64,000 nucleotides of DNA, from NCBI RefSeq assembly GCF_947260015.1, contig NZ_CAMYOM010000003.1, positions 184,077 to 248,076 of the forward strand. Direction: 5' to 3'. This stretch comes from an uncultured Eudoraea sp. GTDB taxonomy: Bacteria; Bacteroidota; Bacteroidia; Flavobacteriales; Flavobacteriaceae. The position numbers and the translations under genes were made by a program. Below are positions 53,729 through 62,278 of the stretch, in pieces; the first letter of the stretch is position 1; each line of letters begins with the position of its first letter. The notes below the pieces were generated by a model, which did not search any database, was not told where the DNA came from, and saw only the letters and a program-made list of their open reading frames with translations.

Positions 53729-53744
53729 CTGTCTAAAAGGACAG
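53729..53744. promoter_or_regulatory. SOS-box-like palindrome at dinB
   Basis: CTGTCTAAAAGGACAG reads CTGT-N8-ACAG with CTGTC/GACAG arms. A wider dyad ATAACT (53725-53730) ... AGTTAT (53748-53753) surrounds it. The site is directly upstream of the dinB start codon, where a repressor could block initiation. No lexA gene is in the window. Confidence 0.45.
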
Positions 53745-53823
53745 CTAAGTTATGGAATATTTCCTATTCTTTGGATTTTTTCCATATTTATTTCAAATCA
53801 TTTTAGCCGATTTTCTCCATGCA

Positions 53824-53994
53824 CTAGTCAAAGGCAAATCCCGTAGACACCCTAAAGATAAGTGCATAGAGTGCAATTAAGAACATTGCAAAGCTAAACC
53901 ACGCAAAAAGTTTAAAATAGTTTTGTACAATAAGGGTTCCTATATTCCTGAATCCTTCCAAATAAATTTCCTTAAGTAATACCATCGTTTTCAT
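53824..53994 (-). CDS. 56-residue membrane microprotein, paralogue A
   Basis: A 56-residue protein starting MKTMVLLKEIYLEGFRN and ending FRVSTGFAFD. One membrane helix spans about residues 30-50 (FAWFSFAMFLIALYALIF). It is closely related to the gene at 54472-54642: the KEIYLEGFRN start, the QxYFKxFAWFSF core and the TGFAFD end are shared. I believe this is a Flavobacteriia-restricted family catalogued as DUF6747, but that is from memory. Function unknown. It lies 97 bases upstream of dinB's start and is transcribed toward it. Confidence 0.8.
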   Translation of the reverse strand: MKTMVLLKEIYLEGFRNIGTLIVQNYFKLFAWFSFAMFLIALYALIFRVSTGFAFD

Positions 53995-54160
53995 AGCTCT
54001 TATTTTAGAATTTACTAATAAGACTTCAAAAGCCGTTCTAAGTTTAGTTTTTTGCCGCTCTTTTAGCCAAGGGAACCAAATTCCCTGATAAAATGCACAA
54101 TTTCTATGGGTTAGCCTTTAAAGAGGGATTTTTAAGGAAAGTATGAGGAGTAGCAACAAA

Positions 54161-54191
54161 AATCCCTGCAAGGACTATCCTTACAGGGATT
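54161..54191. terminator. Hairpin between the small genes
   Basis: AATCCCTG (54161-54168) pairs with CAGGGATT (54184-54191), and AAGGA/TCCTT extends the stem inside. It lies 147 bases beyond the stop of the minus-strand 36-residue gene and reads as a terminator in that direction. The run of T after it is short. Confidence 0.6.
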
Positions 54192-54263
54192 AATTATTAT
54201 TTAGGTTGGTTATTTAATGCCTTTTTTATTTAATCTACCCCTGGCTCGTGAGAGCGGAGGCGC

Positions 54264-54335
54264 GATCTTGTCCATCGAAGCCCGTAAGGGCAAAGGAGAG
54301 ATCTTATCCTCCGAAGCCCACAAGGGCAAAGGAGG
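54264..54335. repeat. Two tandem 36-base imperfect repeats
   Basis: 54264-54299 and 54300-54335 are two adjacent units starting GATCTT, each holding a small GCCC-N4-GGGC hairpin and ending in GGGCAAAGGAG. They differ at about five positions. An open frame across them on the minus strand (PLPLWASEDKISPLPLRAS) only reflects the repetition. Confidence 0.7.
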
Positions 54336-54337
54336 GA

Positions 54338-54448
54338 TTATTGCACTCCTGCAGCTGTCATTATCATAAACATCATCACAGAAATAAACAGACATCCTGC
54401 AGCAACAAAAAAGTCGATTAGACTAGTTCCTTTATGTCTTTGAGCCAT
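54338..54448 (-). CDS. 36-residue membrane microprotein
   Basis: A short open frame MAQRHKGTSLIDFFVAAGC continuing into LFISVMMFMIMTAAGVQ: a basic start followed by one strongly hydrophobic helix. It sits between the two 56-residue paralogues on the same strand, 23 bases downstream of paralogue B. Coding potential is supported by position and the membrane-helix pattern, not by known homology. Confidence 0.5.
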   Translation of the reverse strand: MAQRHKGTSLIDFFVAAGCLFISVMMFMIMTAAGVQ

Positions 54449-54471
54449 AGTATTTTATTTTGAGTTAATAA

Positions 54472-54642
54472 TTAATCAAATGCGAATCCTGTATACACTC
54501 TGAAAATAAAGGCATAAAGGACCACAAAAAACATAATAAAACTGAACCAGGCGAATGCCTTAAAATACTTCTGTACAATAATATTTCCCAAATTCCTGAA
54601 ACCTTCTAGATAGATTTCTTTAATAAGTAAAGCTGTTTTCAT
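54472..54642 (-). CDS. 56-residue membrane microprotein, paralogue B
   Basis: A 56-residue protein starting MKTALLIKEIYLEGFRNLG and ending FRVYTGFAFD, with one membrane helix at about 30-50. It matches paralogue A (53824-53994) at roughly 70% of positions by eye, with identical length and no gaps. The amphipathic N-terminal half with KEIYLEGFRN is the most conserved part. Function unknown; the family may be DUF6747. Confidence 0.8.
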   Translation of the reverse strand: MKTALLIKEIYLEGFRNLGNIIVQKYFKAFAWFSFIMFFVVLYAFIFRVYTGFAFD

Positions 54643-55137
54643 ATCCCAAATCTTAAAAATTAATATGCTCCCAAATTGTGGCTTTTATCAATTCTAATTT
54701 CAAATTATAGGTTAAAAACATATTTATTTGATAAAATGCATTCTCACTAACGCAAAGCTATAAAAATAGTAGATTAACGAATTTTACCATATTGCATCTA
54801 ATGGGTGAATAACCCTATAAAACCGATCAACAAGGCCAAAAAAGAAAAAGTGGTTTTAAAAGGAATATATTATGAGGATGACAAAGGAAATTACAAAACA
54901 GGAAAAGAGTACTGCCGGATAACTTGCCAATAAAATACCTGATTTACCATTATTTATATATTTTAGTTATAGGCATAGTTAAGCAGGCTGAAATTCACCC
55001 AAATGATCTACCAGCCTGAAGCAACTTCGGGCTTAAAAATTTGTGCATGGAATTAGGGGGTACACTTTATAGATAAACAGCGCCTGAATTATATCCTTAG
55101 AAGCCCCTCTGTAAAGTGTTTAAATTTTAAACTAAAA
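54643..55137. other. Intergenic stretch without a supported gene
   Basis: About 500 AT-rich bases. The only notable frame is a 42-codon plus-strand ORF from a GTG at 54805 to 54933 with a charged product (KGIYYEDDKGNYKTGKEYC near its end). It has no recognised family and I do not annotate it as a gene. No repeats or RNA structures stand out. Confidence 0.5.
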
Positions 55138-55163
55138 AACCCACCGGGAAATCCCGGCGGGTT
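55138..55163 (-). terminator. Terminator of the 116-residue hypothetical gene
   Basis: AACCCACCGGGA (55138-55149) pairs with TCCCGGCGGGTT (55152-55163) with one mismatch. Read on the minus strand it is followed by six T, so it ends the transcript of the gene at 55288-55638, 124 bases past its stop. Confidence 0.8.
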
Positions 55164-55287
55164 AATACATTTTTAGCAAACTATTGATTTGGAATTAATA
55201 TTAATGTATGCTCTTTAATATTTACCGGAAATTAACGATTACTATATACCAATAATCAATTGAAAAGTGAAATGCCTAAAAACAGGT

Positions 55288-55638
55288 TTATTGGAAATCA
55301 GCATCGGCATCTCCTTCTCCTATAGGCTCTTTACCAGTTCTGATAAAGCCCATATTCAAGTTTAAAGAATAACTAAAATAAATTGGTTTTTCATTTCTCA
55401 AAATATCAATAATATTTGGATACATTGAAATAGGATAGCGCAAATACACTAATTTATTTCTTTTATCGTAACTATTTTCAGGCACGCTTTTGTTATCAGG
55501 ATAGAAGTTTATCTGAACAACAAAATCCTCATGATTATAACATCTTACGAGTGCACGCGGGTAAACACGATTCTTGTCGGCTCCTCCGGCTTGAAAATGA
55601 ACCCAATAATGGTCTATTTCGCTATCTATTAACTTCAT
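55288..55638 (-). CDS. Hypothetical protein, 116 residues
   Basis: I do not recognise this protein. It has no signal peptide or membrane segment. It is a mixed alpha/beta sequence with several aromatic residues (DHYWVHFQAGGADKNRVYPR, YPISMYPNIIDIL) and an acidic tail ending GEGDADADFQ. The clear terminator downstream and ordinary codon use support a real gene. The 54 bases before the start show no strong promoter. Confidence 0.6.
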   Translation of the reverse strand: MKLIDSEIDHYWVHFQAGGADKNRVYPRALVRCYNHEDFVVQINFYPDNKSVPENSYDKRNKLVYLRYPISMYPNIIDILRNEKPIYFSYSLNLNMGFIRTGKEPIGEGDADADFQ

Positions 55639-56023
55639 TGTATCTAGGTTTAATTGATTAATACGGTAACAAGTTAAAGATTATTTCACAAGATAGAAAT
55701 AGAAATAGAAAAAAAGGACAACTTTTTGCCTTAGGACCACGATATTTTTCATCCTGATGACTAACAGGATCAATAATTTAGAAATTTTTAAAGAATTTAA
55801 GAGATTTTAAGTAACTCGGAGGGCGGAAACTTTGTTAAAATCAAAGAAATATTATCTTAGTACACATAAGTAGGATATCATCAATGATGCTATCCCATTG
55901 TAGCCACGAATAGATAAATTCAAGTTCTACTTTTGACACTGATAATTATAAACTTTCTCACTAACACGATACCTGCCTCAAGAATTAATAATCTGAACAG
56001 TATATACAATAGAGTAAATAATT
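55639..56023. other. Intergenic stretch between divergent genes
   Basis: A 385-base AT-rich region between the hypothetical gene and GH30. I see no gene, RNA or clear promoter. It presumably holds the two divergent promoters. Confidence 0.5.
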
Positions 56024-57637
56024 ATGATAGACCAAACAATTTTTCAAATTTCCCGATCACCTCTTTCACAGTTTATACGATTGCTGGTTCTGGTCATATC
56101 TGTTGTATTTGTCAGCTGCACACCTAAAAGTGCTTATGAAGATTATGTAGCCGATGTTTATCAAACGTCGCATGCTGGTGACAACCTCAAATTAATTTCA
56201 ACCGATCAGGTTGAAACACCTACCATAGAAAGAAAGAAAGTCTCTATACGTCTTCTCCCTGAAGTAGAACTTCAAAAGTATTATGGATTTGGTGCTTCCT
56301 TTACCGAATCATCAGCATGGAATCTGGCTACTATTCCCGTTGATTTACGCAAAGAGGTGTTAACCAACTTATTCAGCCCAACAGAAGGGGCTGGTTTCAC
56401 CCTCATGCGAACTCATATTAACAGCAGCGATTATTCCAACAATCACTACACATACGTTGAAGATGGTGATGAAGACCTTTCTACTTTCAGTGTTTATGAA
56501 GACTTGAAAGGATTTTCAGGTGACGAAAACCATCAGGTACGTGGTATTGATCTCGTTGAACCCAGTTATGACATTATCCCAATGATTTTAGAAGCATCCA
56601 GCATTCCCGGAGCAAACTTCAAGATTATCGCTTCGCCTTGGAGCCCCCCTTCCTGGATGAAAATAGGAGAAACTGCTGAGATGACAAATGGCACCTTACT
56701 TCCTAAATATTACGGAATTTGGGCAAAATACTTATCGAAATATGTAAGCGCCTATGCCGAGGAGGGAATTGCCCTCTGGGGAATTACTCCTCAGAACGAG
56801 CCACTGCATGCGCATGATGCTCGCTGGGATAGTAATGGGTTAACTCCCGAACAGGGTAGAGATTTTTTGCGAGATCACCTTGGTCCTCAGCTGGTACAGG
56901 ATGGTCATCTAAATCTTGATGACTTGGATGCCGGATTGCGTGTATTGATCTATGATCACAATAAGTCTACCATGAACGATTATGTTGCTCCCACATACAA
57001 AGACCCTGAAGCTTCTAAATACGCATGGGGTACCGCCTTTCATTGGTATGCAAACTCTCAGCTGGAAGAAAACAACTGGTATGCAGAAGAATTAGACGAG
57101 TTACAGTCAACTTGGCCAGACAAGGGGATGATTCATTCCGAATCGAGCATAGATATTGATGCCGATGATCCGATTGGTCAATATTGGAGAGAGAGTACAG
57201 ACTATGCGGGTACTTTTGTGCCATTCAACACTTACGCTTTTGATATAATTTCAGATTTGAATCACGGAGCTCAGGGATACATCGAGTGGTGCATCATTCT
57301 TAGCAATCAGGGTCAACCAAATCCCTATGACAATTTTAATAGCGCACCAGTGCTTATCAACCCTGTTACTGACAAGGTGATTTATACACCACTCTATTAT
57401 TTATTAAGTCACTTTAGCAAGTTCATCCGCCCAAGTGCCCACAGAATAGGATTGGAAGCCGAAGAAATAGAGGGTCTCATCTATACAGCTGCAAAAAACC
57501 CCGACGGTTCAATTGCTGTGGTGGTTTTTAACAGAAACGAAGAAGTCCATGAAATATCGATAACCCTGGAATCTAATATTTATGAGATGCAAATTGCACC
57601 TAGGGCTATTCAAACTGTTCATTTACGAAGTAAGTAA
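56024..57637 (+). CDS. GH30 family glycoside hydrolase, lipoprotein
   Basis: A 537-residue surface or periplasmic lipoprotein (lipobox VFVSC, Cys32). The (beta/alpha)8 domain has YGFGASFTESSAWNL at 87-101, SPWSPPSWMK at 204-213, the acid/base Glu259 in PQNEPLH, and the nucleophile Glu373 in HSESSID. A C-terminal beta domain follows. GH30 members cleave beta-glucosyl or beta-1,6-glucan linkages. Next to a GH16 glucanase, a beta-1,6 debranching role on laminarin is the best guess; glucosylceramidase-like activity is an alternative. Confidence 0.9.
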   Translation: MIDQTIFQISRSPLSQFIRLLVLVISVVFVSCTPKSAYEDYVADVYQTSHAGDNLKLISTDQVETPTIERKKVSIRLLPEVELQKYYGFGASFTESSAWNLATIPVDLRKEVLTNLFSPTEGAGFTLMRTHINSSDYSNNHYTYVEDGDEDLSTFSVYEDLKGFSGDENHQVRGIDLVEPSYDIIPMILEASSIPGANFKIIASPWSPPSWMKIGETAEMTNGTLLPKYYGIWAKYLSKYVSAYAEEGIALWGITPQNEPLHAHDARWDSNGLTPEQGRDFLRDHLGPQLVQDGHLNLDDLDAGLRVLIYDHNKSTMNDYVAPTYKDPEASKYAWGTAFHWYANSQLEENNWYAEELDELQSTWPDKGMIHSESSIDIDADDPIGQYWRESTDYAGTFVPFNTYAFDIISDLNHGAQGYIEWCIILSNQGQPNPYDNFNSAPVLINPVTDKVIYTPLYYLLSHFSKFIRPSAHRIGLEAEEIEGLIYTAAKNPDGSIAVVVFNRNEEVHEISITLESNIYEMQIAPRAIQTVHLRSK

Positions 57638-57772
57638 GGAAACATCAAAATGGAGTTTGATAAATGAAAATGGTTATAACAATGTTTATAGTTCATAGCC
57701 GCCTAAGGGATGCCAAGACACCATACACCAATTGTTGGAGAACACTCAAAAACTAGAAAATTGAATTTAATA

Positions 57773-58633
57773 ATGATAAAACAAACACTTTCTTATATTG
57801 CCATAATTGCCGGATTAATTCTCCTTTCATACCTAATTTACAATCAGGTTAAAACCGTTCAAGATGATTCCAAGAGTAATGGCCCTGAATTTAATACTTT
57901 AATATGGTCAGATGAGTTTAATGGCAATGGGGCAGTTAATCCAGAGAATTGGTTCCATCAAACGCAGCTTCCGACAGGAGGAAATTGGTTTGGCGGATTG
58001 ATTCAACATTACACTAACCGAGAAGATAATTCTAATTTGAAAAATGGACTATTAAACCTTGTTGCAAAAAAAGAAATATTTGATGACCAGGGTGAAATAA
58101 AGCAGTACACATCTGCTAGATTAAATTCAAAATTTGCTTTTACCTATGGACGGGTGGAGGTTCGTGCAAAACTACCAACTGGTATAGGTACTTGGCCAGC
58201 TATTTGGATGTTGAGTAAGAATATAGATGAGGATGGGGCTTATTGGGATAATCAAGGCTATGGAACTACTAATTGGCCTGCATGTGGTGAGATCGATATT
58301 CTGGAGCATTGGGGGAAAAACCCCAATTATGTACAGAGCGCAGTACATAACACATCAAGTTATGGAGATAAAGTAGAAAATATTGGAGGTCAAAATGTAG
58401 AGAATGTATCAGATCAATTTCACATATATTCTATGGAATGGACTGATGAGAAAATTGTTTTTAGGGTTGATGGTGCCGAACATTATGTTTATAACCCATC
58501 TATTAAAAATTCCGACACATGGCCGTATGATTCTGACCAATATATTTTATTTAATATAGCAGTAGAACCTGATATTGATTCAGCTTTCGTTGAAAGTTCG
58601 ATGGAAATAGACTACATAAGAATTTACCAGTAG
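57773..58633 (+). CDS. GH16 family endo-beta-glucanase (laminarinase-like)
   Basis: A 286-residue protein with an N-terminal membrane helix (about 6-24), so it is anchored or exported. The GH16 beta-jelly roll has IWSDEFNG at the start of the domain and the catalytic E173-I-D-I-L-E178 (nucleophile and acid/base), plus GRVEVRAKLPTG and TWPAIWML. It probably cuts beta-1,3-glucan. I chose the ATG at 57773; a longer reading from 57710 would put 21 polar residues before the helix. It follows GH30 by 135 bases on the same strand. Confidence 0.9.
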   Translation: MIKQTLSYIAIIAGLILLSYLIYNQVKTVQDDSKSNGPEFNTLIWSDEFNGNGAVNPENWFHQTQLPTGGNWFGGLIQHYTNREDNSNLKNGLLNLVAKKEIFDDQGEIKQYTSARLNSKFAFTYGRVEVRAKLPTGIGTWPAIWMLSKNIDEDGAYWDNQGYGTTNWPACGEIDILEHWGKNPNYVQSAVHNTSSYGDKVENIGGQNVENVSDQFHIYSMEWTDEKIVFRVDGAEHYVYNPSIKNSDTWPYDSDQYILFNIAVEPDIDSAFVESSMEIDYIRIYQ

Positions 58634-59011
58634 TCTTATAAGGAAAGTTTGCCGAACTGATGAGTTACGCTCTTACGATTTTAAAAAACAACGAAATGCC
58701 AACACGGTGTATAAAACATATCTAGTAATTGTTTAATCTAAAGGTTCATGGGTGTTTGTAAAAACCGCCAAATAGGATATTACGCGATAGCGAAATGTGC
58801 TAATTTGGCTCTTAAAATAGAAAAGATAAAATCAAATTTAAAAATTCGGCTCTGTATTATCCAAATAGCTTTTCCTTCGTACTACTATGGAGAAGGAGCT
58901 ATCGGGACGAAAATGAAGTGTGTTTTCACTTGCTGCGTTTCATACACGAAACCGCTAGCAAACATAATTTGTAACCTCTAACTAAATATCGTCGTCATAT
59001 GTAAAAACTAT
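58634..59011. repeat. Spacer with inverted repeat and REP-like copy 2
   Basis: This 378-base gap holds (i) GTGTATAAAAC at 58707-58717 facing GTTTCATACAC at 58937-58947, a long-range inverted repeat with one mismatch, (ii) the 44-base palindromic element at 58865-58908 shared with 37296-37339, and (iii) the motif at 58931-58953 that recurs at 60631-60652 after the serine hydrolase. I see no gene; the frame at 58748-58981 only crosses these repeats. Confidence 0.65.
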
Positions 59012-60520
59012 ATGATGCTATTAAACAAAATTAAGTTAGTCTTTATTGTATTCAACCTGTTAACGACCTCAATCGCTTTAGGTCAAGAAGGAGCAAACAT
59101 AAATTTTCAAAAAGAAGCAAAACAACATTTCGAAAAGACCATTAATAAATTAGGGATTCCCGGATTTGCAGTTATTGTAACACAAGGAAACGAAACGATT
59201 TTAAAAGAAGGGTATGGCTACGCAGATTTTGAAAATCAATTGATCGCAAACAGCAATACCAGTTATTATATAGCATCGGCTACCAAATCGTTTACTGCTC
59301 TTTTGGCGGTCATAATGAATGATGAAGGGATCTTAAAATTAGACGATCCACTTAAGAAGTACTTTCCCGATTTAGAAATAGATTACAATCTTAATCTTGC
59401 TAATATAAAAGTTAGAGATTTGTTAACTCACACTTCCGGTCTTGAGAATGATCCCATTGGTTGGCGTGTTGCATTCTCCGGAGAACATGATCAATCAACC
59501 CTTCTTGAATTGATGAGATATTCTAAGTCTAACAAGACAGGTTATGGCAATTATGAATACACTAATATTGGTTACAATATCTATGCTATAATTTTGGAAA
59601 AAATAACGGATAAATCTTGGCAAAACTGGATGCAGGAAAAAATATTTGACCCTGCAGGAATGAATCATACTACAGCTTTTATATCTCGAGCTGAAAAAGA
59701 GAAGTGGTTATTGGCAAGACCGTACATAGTTCTTGATTCGGTAAGCAGAATAACTCTTGAAAAGAAAGACAATACGATGCATGCCGCTGGTGGTTTGATC
59801 ATTACTCCTGATGATATGGCCAAATGGCTAAAAATCCAAGTCGGAAAGGGTAAATTAAATGGAAAGCAAATATTTCCAGAAATCATGATGCTGTCCTCTC
59901 AGAAAGAATTGGTTAATATATCAGAATCAGAACGTTTATTTCAACCAACTGGTTATGGTTTTGGATGGTTACATGGAAACTATGAAGGCAATAAGGTTAT
60001 TCATCATTTTGGCGGATTTGCAGGATTTTCAACACATGTCTCTTTTATGCCTGATAAACAGATTGGAGTAGCTGTCATCGCCAATGAGGCTGTGGCAGGA
60101 AATAAACTGATGCATCTAATTGCCACCTTTATTTATGATTATTTATTAGAAAAAAAAGGATGGGATGATTATGATAAAGAGATAAATACTTTTACAGAAA
60201 GATTAAATCAAGGTAGAAAAATGATAAATGCTAGTATAGTTGAAAGAAATAATCGTCCCAGAATGCTGTCTTTACCCCTTTCAGACTATTCGGGATCATA
60301 TGAATCTGATGAATACGGAATTTTGACTGTTCAGGAAACTCCCTCTGCTTTAAAAGTCTCTATAGGAAATTTACAATGTGTGTCAACTCCATTTAAAAAT
60401 AAAGAATCAATTAGAGTAGAATTAATTCCGGGAAGTGGTCAAATTATTCAATTCTTTATAGAAAATAATAAAATATCCAACCTTAAATATGATGGAATTA
60501 ATTTCAAAAAGATCAAATAA
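59012..60520 (+). CDS. Serine hydrolase (class C beta-lactamase/PBP-like), exported
   Basis: A 502-residue protein with a signal peptide (about 1-24). The catalytic motifs are S89-A-T-K92 (SxxK nucleophile and base) and Y182-T-N184 (YxN). HHFGGFAGFS stands in the place of the KTG box. The last ~90 residues form a small beta domain (SDYSGSYESDEYG), common in Bacteroidota esterase or peptidase members. Real beta-lactamase activity is not implied; a D-aminopeptidase or esterase role is as likely. It is flanked by related spacer motifs. A second in-frame ATG follows at 59015. Confidence 0.87.
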   Translation: MMLLNKIKLVFIVFNLLTTSIALGQEGANINFQKEAKQHFEKTINKLGIPGFAVIVTQGNETILKEGYGYADFENQLIANSNTSYYIASATKSFTALLAVIMNDEGILKLDDPLKKYFPDLEIDYNLNLANIKVRDLLTHTSGLENDPIGWRVAFSGEHDQSTLLELMRYSKSNKTGYGNYEYTNIGYNIYAIILEKITDKSWQNWMQEKIFDPAGMNHTTAFISRAEKEKWLLARPYIVLDSVSRITLEKKDNTMHAAGGLIITPDDMAKWLKIQVGKGKLNGKQIFPEIMMLSSQKELVNISESERLFQPTGYGFGWLHGNYEGNKVIHHFGGFAGFSTHVSFMPDKQIGVAVIANEAVAGNKLMHLIATFIYDYLLEKKGWDDYDKEINTFTERLNQGRKMINASIVERNNRPRMLSLPLSDYSGSYESDEYGILTVQETPSALKVSIGNLQCVSTPFKNKESIRVELIPGSGQIIQFFIENNKISNLKYDGINFKKIK

Positions 60521-60751
60521 AAAACGTTTGTTGGCAAAGTATATAGAAAATAGCCAATTAAGCGCATGTCATTATAGCTTGCGCTTTTTTAATACATTTA
60601 CGCTATCCGAATAGTTTGCGCTAATCAAAATGCTACGTTTCATACACAAACCATTGTATGCAATTAACCAGAAAACGATTGATAAGAGAAAAACATTTAT
60701 ATAAGCCTACTGCAACTTTTTCTGATTCCTTATTCTAACCAATTGTCTTAA
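60521..60751. repeat. Spacer with the second copy of the TTTCATACAC motif
   Basis: GTATATAGAAAATAGC (60539-60554) faces GCTACGTTTCATAC (60632-60645), an imperfect inverted pair like that of the previous gap. The right-hand motif at 60631-60652 differs from 58931-58953 by one substitution and one missing base. Confidence 0.55.
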
Positions 60752-61540
60752 ATGAAAATTACAGCGTTGACTTCATGTTGTGTTGACATATATCCTGAAC
60801 TGGACAAGATTTATGTGGGAGGTAACTCTCTGAATTTTGCCACCCAGTGCAAACTTTCAGGAATAAGCAATGTATCTATTATTGGTGCTGTGGGCAACGA
60901 TAGGCATGGCGTAAGAATTGAGCAGCATCTTGATAATTGCGAAATCCCCAGGTCACATTTGTACCGAATTGATAAAGCCACAGCTTCCAATAAGATATTC
61001 ATTAATCAACAAGGCGATAGGTATTTTAAAGCCGATAGTTGGAATGGTGGAGCATTTGATGTTTTCCGATTATCTGAAAATGATTGGCAGCTTCTGGAAA
61101 GTTCTGATATAATAGCCATGCCTGCAGGCGATCCGAATTTGAAGGAACTGCTGAAAAGACGAAAGGATCAATTAGTGATCATTGATTTCTTGGACTACTT
61201 CACTTTGGATTTCATTGAACAAATGATTGATTCTATTGATATCACATTTATCAGTGCAAATGAGGAAATGCTGGCCAGCTTAAATGCTTTAGCAATGAAA
61301 TCAGGAAAAATGATTGTTGCTACACTAGGATCAAAAGGAAGTGTCGCTTTCTATGATAAATTGTCACATTTTCAAGATGCAATTGACGTTGATGAAATTA
61401 TTGATACTACTGGTTGTGGTGATGCTTTTCAAGCAGCTTTTGCTATAGAATGGTATAGGTCTGTTGATATTAAAAAGGCGTTGAGTAAAGGTGCTATAGC
61501 TGCCAAAAATGTATTAGGGTTCATGGGTGGAGTTGAGTAA
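60752..61540 (+). CDS. PfkB family sugar kinase (FrlD-like)
   Basis: A 262-residue ribokinase-fold kinase. CVDIYPELDKIYVGGNSLNFA near the N-terminus and the length match fructoselysine 6-kinase FrlD. The anion hole and catalytic base are in DTTGCGDAF with Asp224; the usual GAGD is GCGD here. It may phosphorylate fructoselysine or another ketose derivative. No deglycase (FrlB-like) gene is nearby, so the pathway is unproven; a general sugar kinase remains possible. Confidence 0.8.
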   Translation: MKITALTSCCVDIYPELDKIYVGGNSLNFATQCKLSGISNVSIIGAVGNDRHGVRIEQHLDNCEIPRSHLYRIDKATASNKIFINQQGDRYFKADSWNGGAFDVFRLSENDWQLLESSDIIAMPAGDPNLKELLKRRKDQLVIIDFLDYFTLDFIEQMIDSIDITFISANEEMLASLNALAMKSGKMIVATLGSKGSVAFYDKLSHFQDAIDVDEIIDTTGCGDAFQAAFAIEWYRSVDIKKALSKGAIAAKNVLGFMGGVE

Positions 61541-61640
61541 ATGCAACACTTTTTATTTTTGAAATTTGGAAATAGGGGGCGTATTAGCATGTAGAAACCG
61601 TGACTTAATTGGTCGTAAAACAAATAGTTAAATAAAGAAG

Positions 61641-62093
61641 ATGATGGAAATAATATCGATAAGAGAAAATCCTGACCACAAAGACCGGGCAATAGGGTAT
61701 TTCCAAAGGAGTTGGCCTAGTGTAATGCCAAAAATATATGAAGATTGTATAAGTCACAGTATTGACGCTAGGGATAGTCTACCACAATGGTATTTATTAA
61801 AAAAAGAAGATGAAATAATCGGTTGTGCCGGACTTATAACCAATGATTTTATTAGCAGAGGAGATTTATACCCATGGATCTGTGGAATATTCATTGAAGA
61901 AAAGCTCAGGGGTAAGGCGTATGGCTCTATGCTAATAGATAAAGCAAAAATGGATACAAAAATGGCAGGGTTTGAATATTTATATCTATGTACCGAACAT
62001 ATAGGATATTATGAGAAATATGGCTTTAAATATATCGGACAAGGATATCATCCTTGGGGAGAAGAATCCAGAATCTATGAAATTAAGGTATAA
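61641..62093 (+). CDS. GNAT family N-acetyltransferase
   Basis: A 150-residue acetyltransferase. The acetyl-CoA loop is CGIFIEEKLRGKAYGSMLIDKA (near 88-109, R-G-K-A-Y-G), and the C-terminal LCTEHIGYYEKYGFKYIGQG is typical of the family. Substrate unknown. Two ATGs are adjacent at the start (61641 and 61644). The 100 bases before it show no clear promoter. It belongs to the accessory series of single genes after GH16. Confidence 0.85.
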   Translation: MMEIISIRENPDHKDRAIGYFQRSWPSVMPKIYEDCISHSIDARDSLPQWYLLKKEDEIIGCAGLITNDFISRGDLYPWICGIFIEEKLRGKAYGSMLIDKAKMDTKMAGFEYLYLCTEHIGYYEKYGFKYIGQGYHPWGEESRIYEIKV

Positions 62094-62278
62094 TTAAAAA
62101 ACTGCCTACAACAAAAAAGAAACACCATTGAAACAGGCATTTATTCAAACCGTTTCTTGCAATGTCAGGACAACAGTTTCTAACGAAACGATTTAACAGA
62201 TTGAGAATTGACATTTGTAGGACTAAACAAGAAAGCTGAAAACCGAATAGAGTAAGCACAATAATAAAAGCTAAGTAT

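Noticed and set aside
54210..54395. 61-codon minus-strand frame with PLPLWASEDK repeats
   Set aside because: It is a translation of the 36-base tandem repeats and overlaps the more plausible 36-residue gene.
54805..54933. 42-codon plus-strand ORF with a GTG start
   Set aside because: Charged product without recognised family, weak start and no promoter; coding is not supported.
58748..58981. 77-codon plus-strand frame after GH16
   Set aside because: It crosses the dispersed palindrome and the inverted repeat and shows no protein-like pattern.
59012..60520. Antibiotic-resistance beta-lactamase
   Set aside because: The SxxK and YxN motifs define the serine hydrolase superfamily only; the extra C-terminal beta domain and the HHFGG box fit esterase or peptidase members as well.
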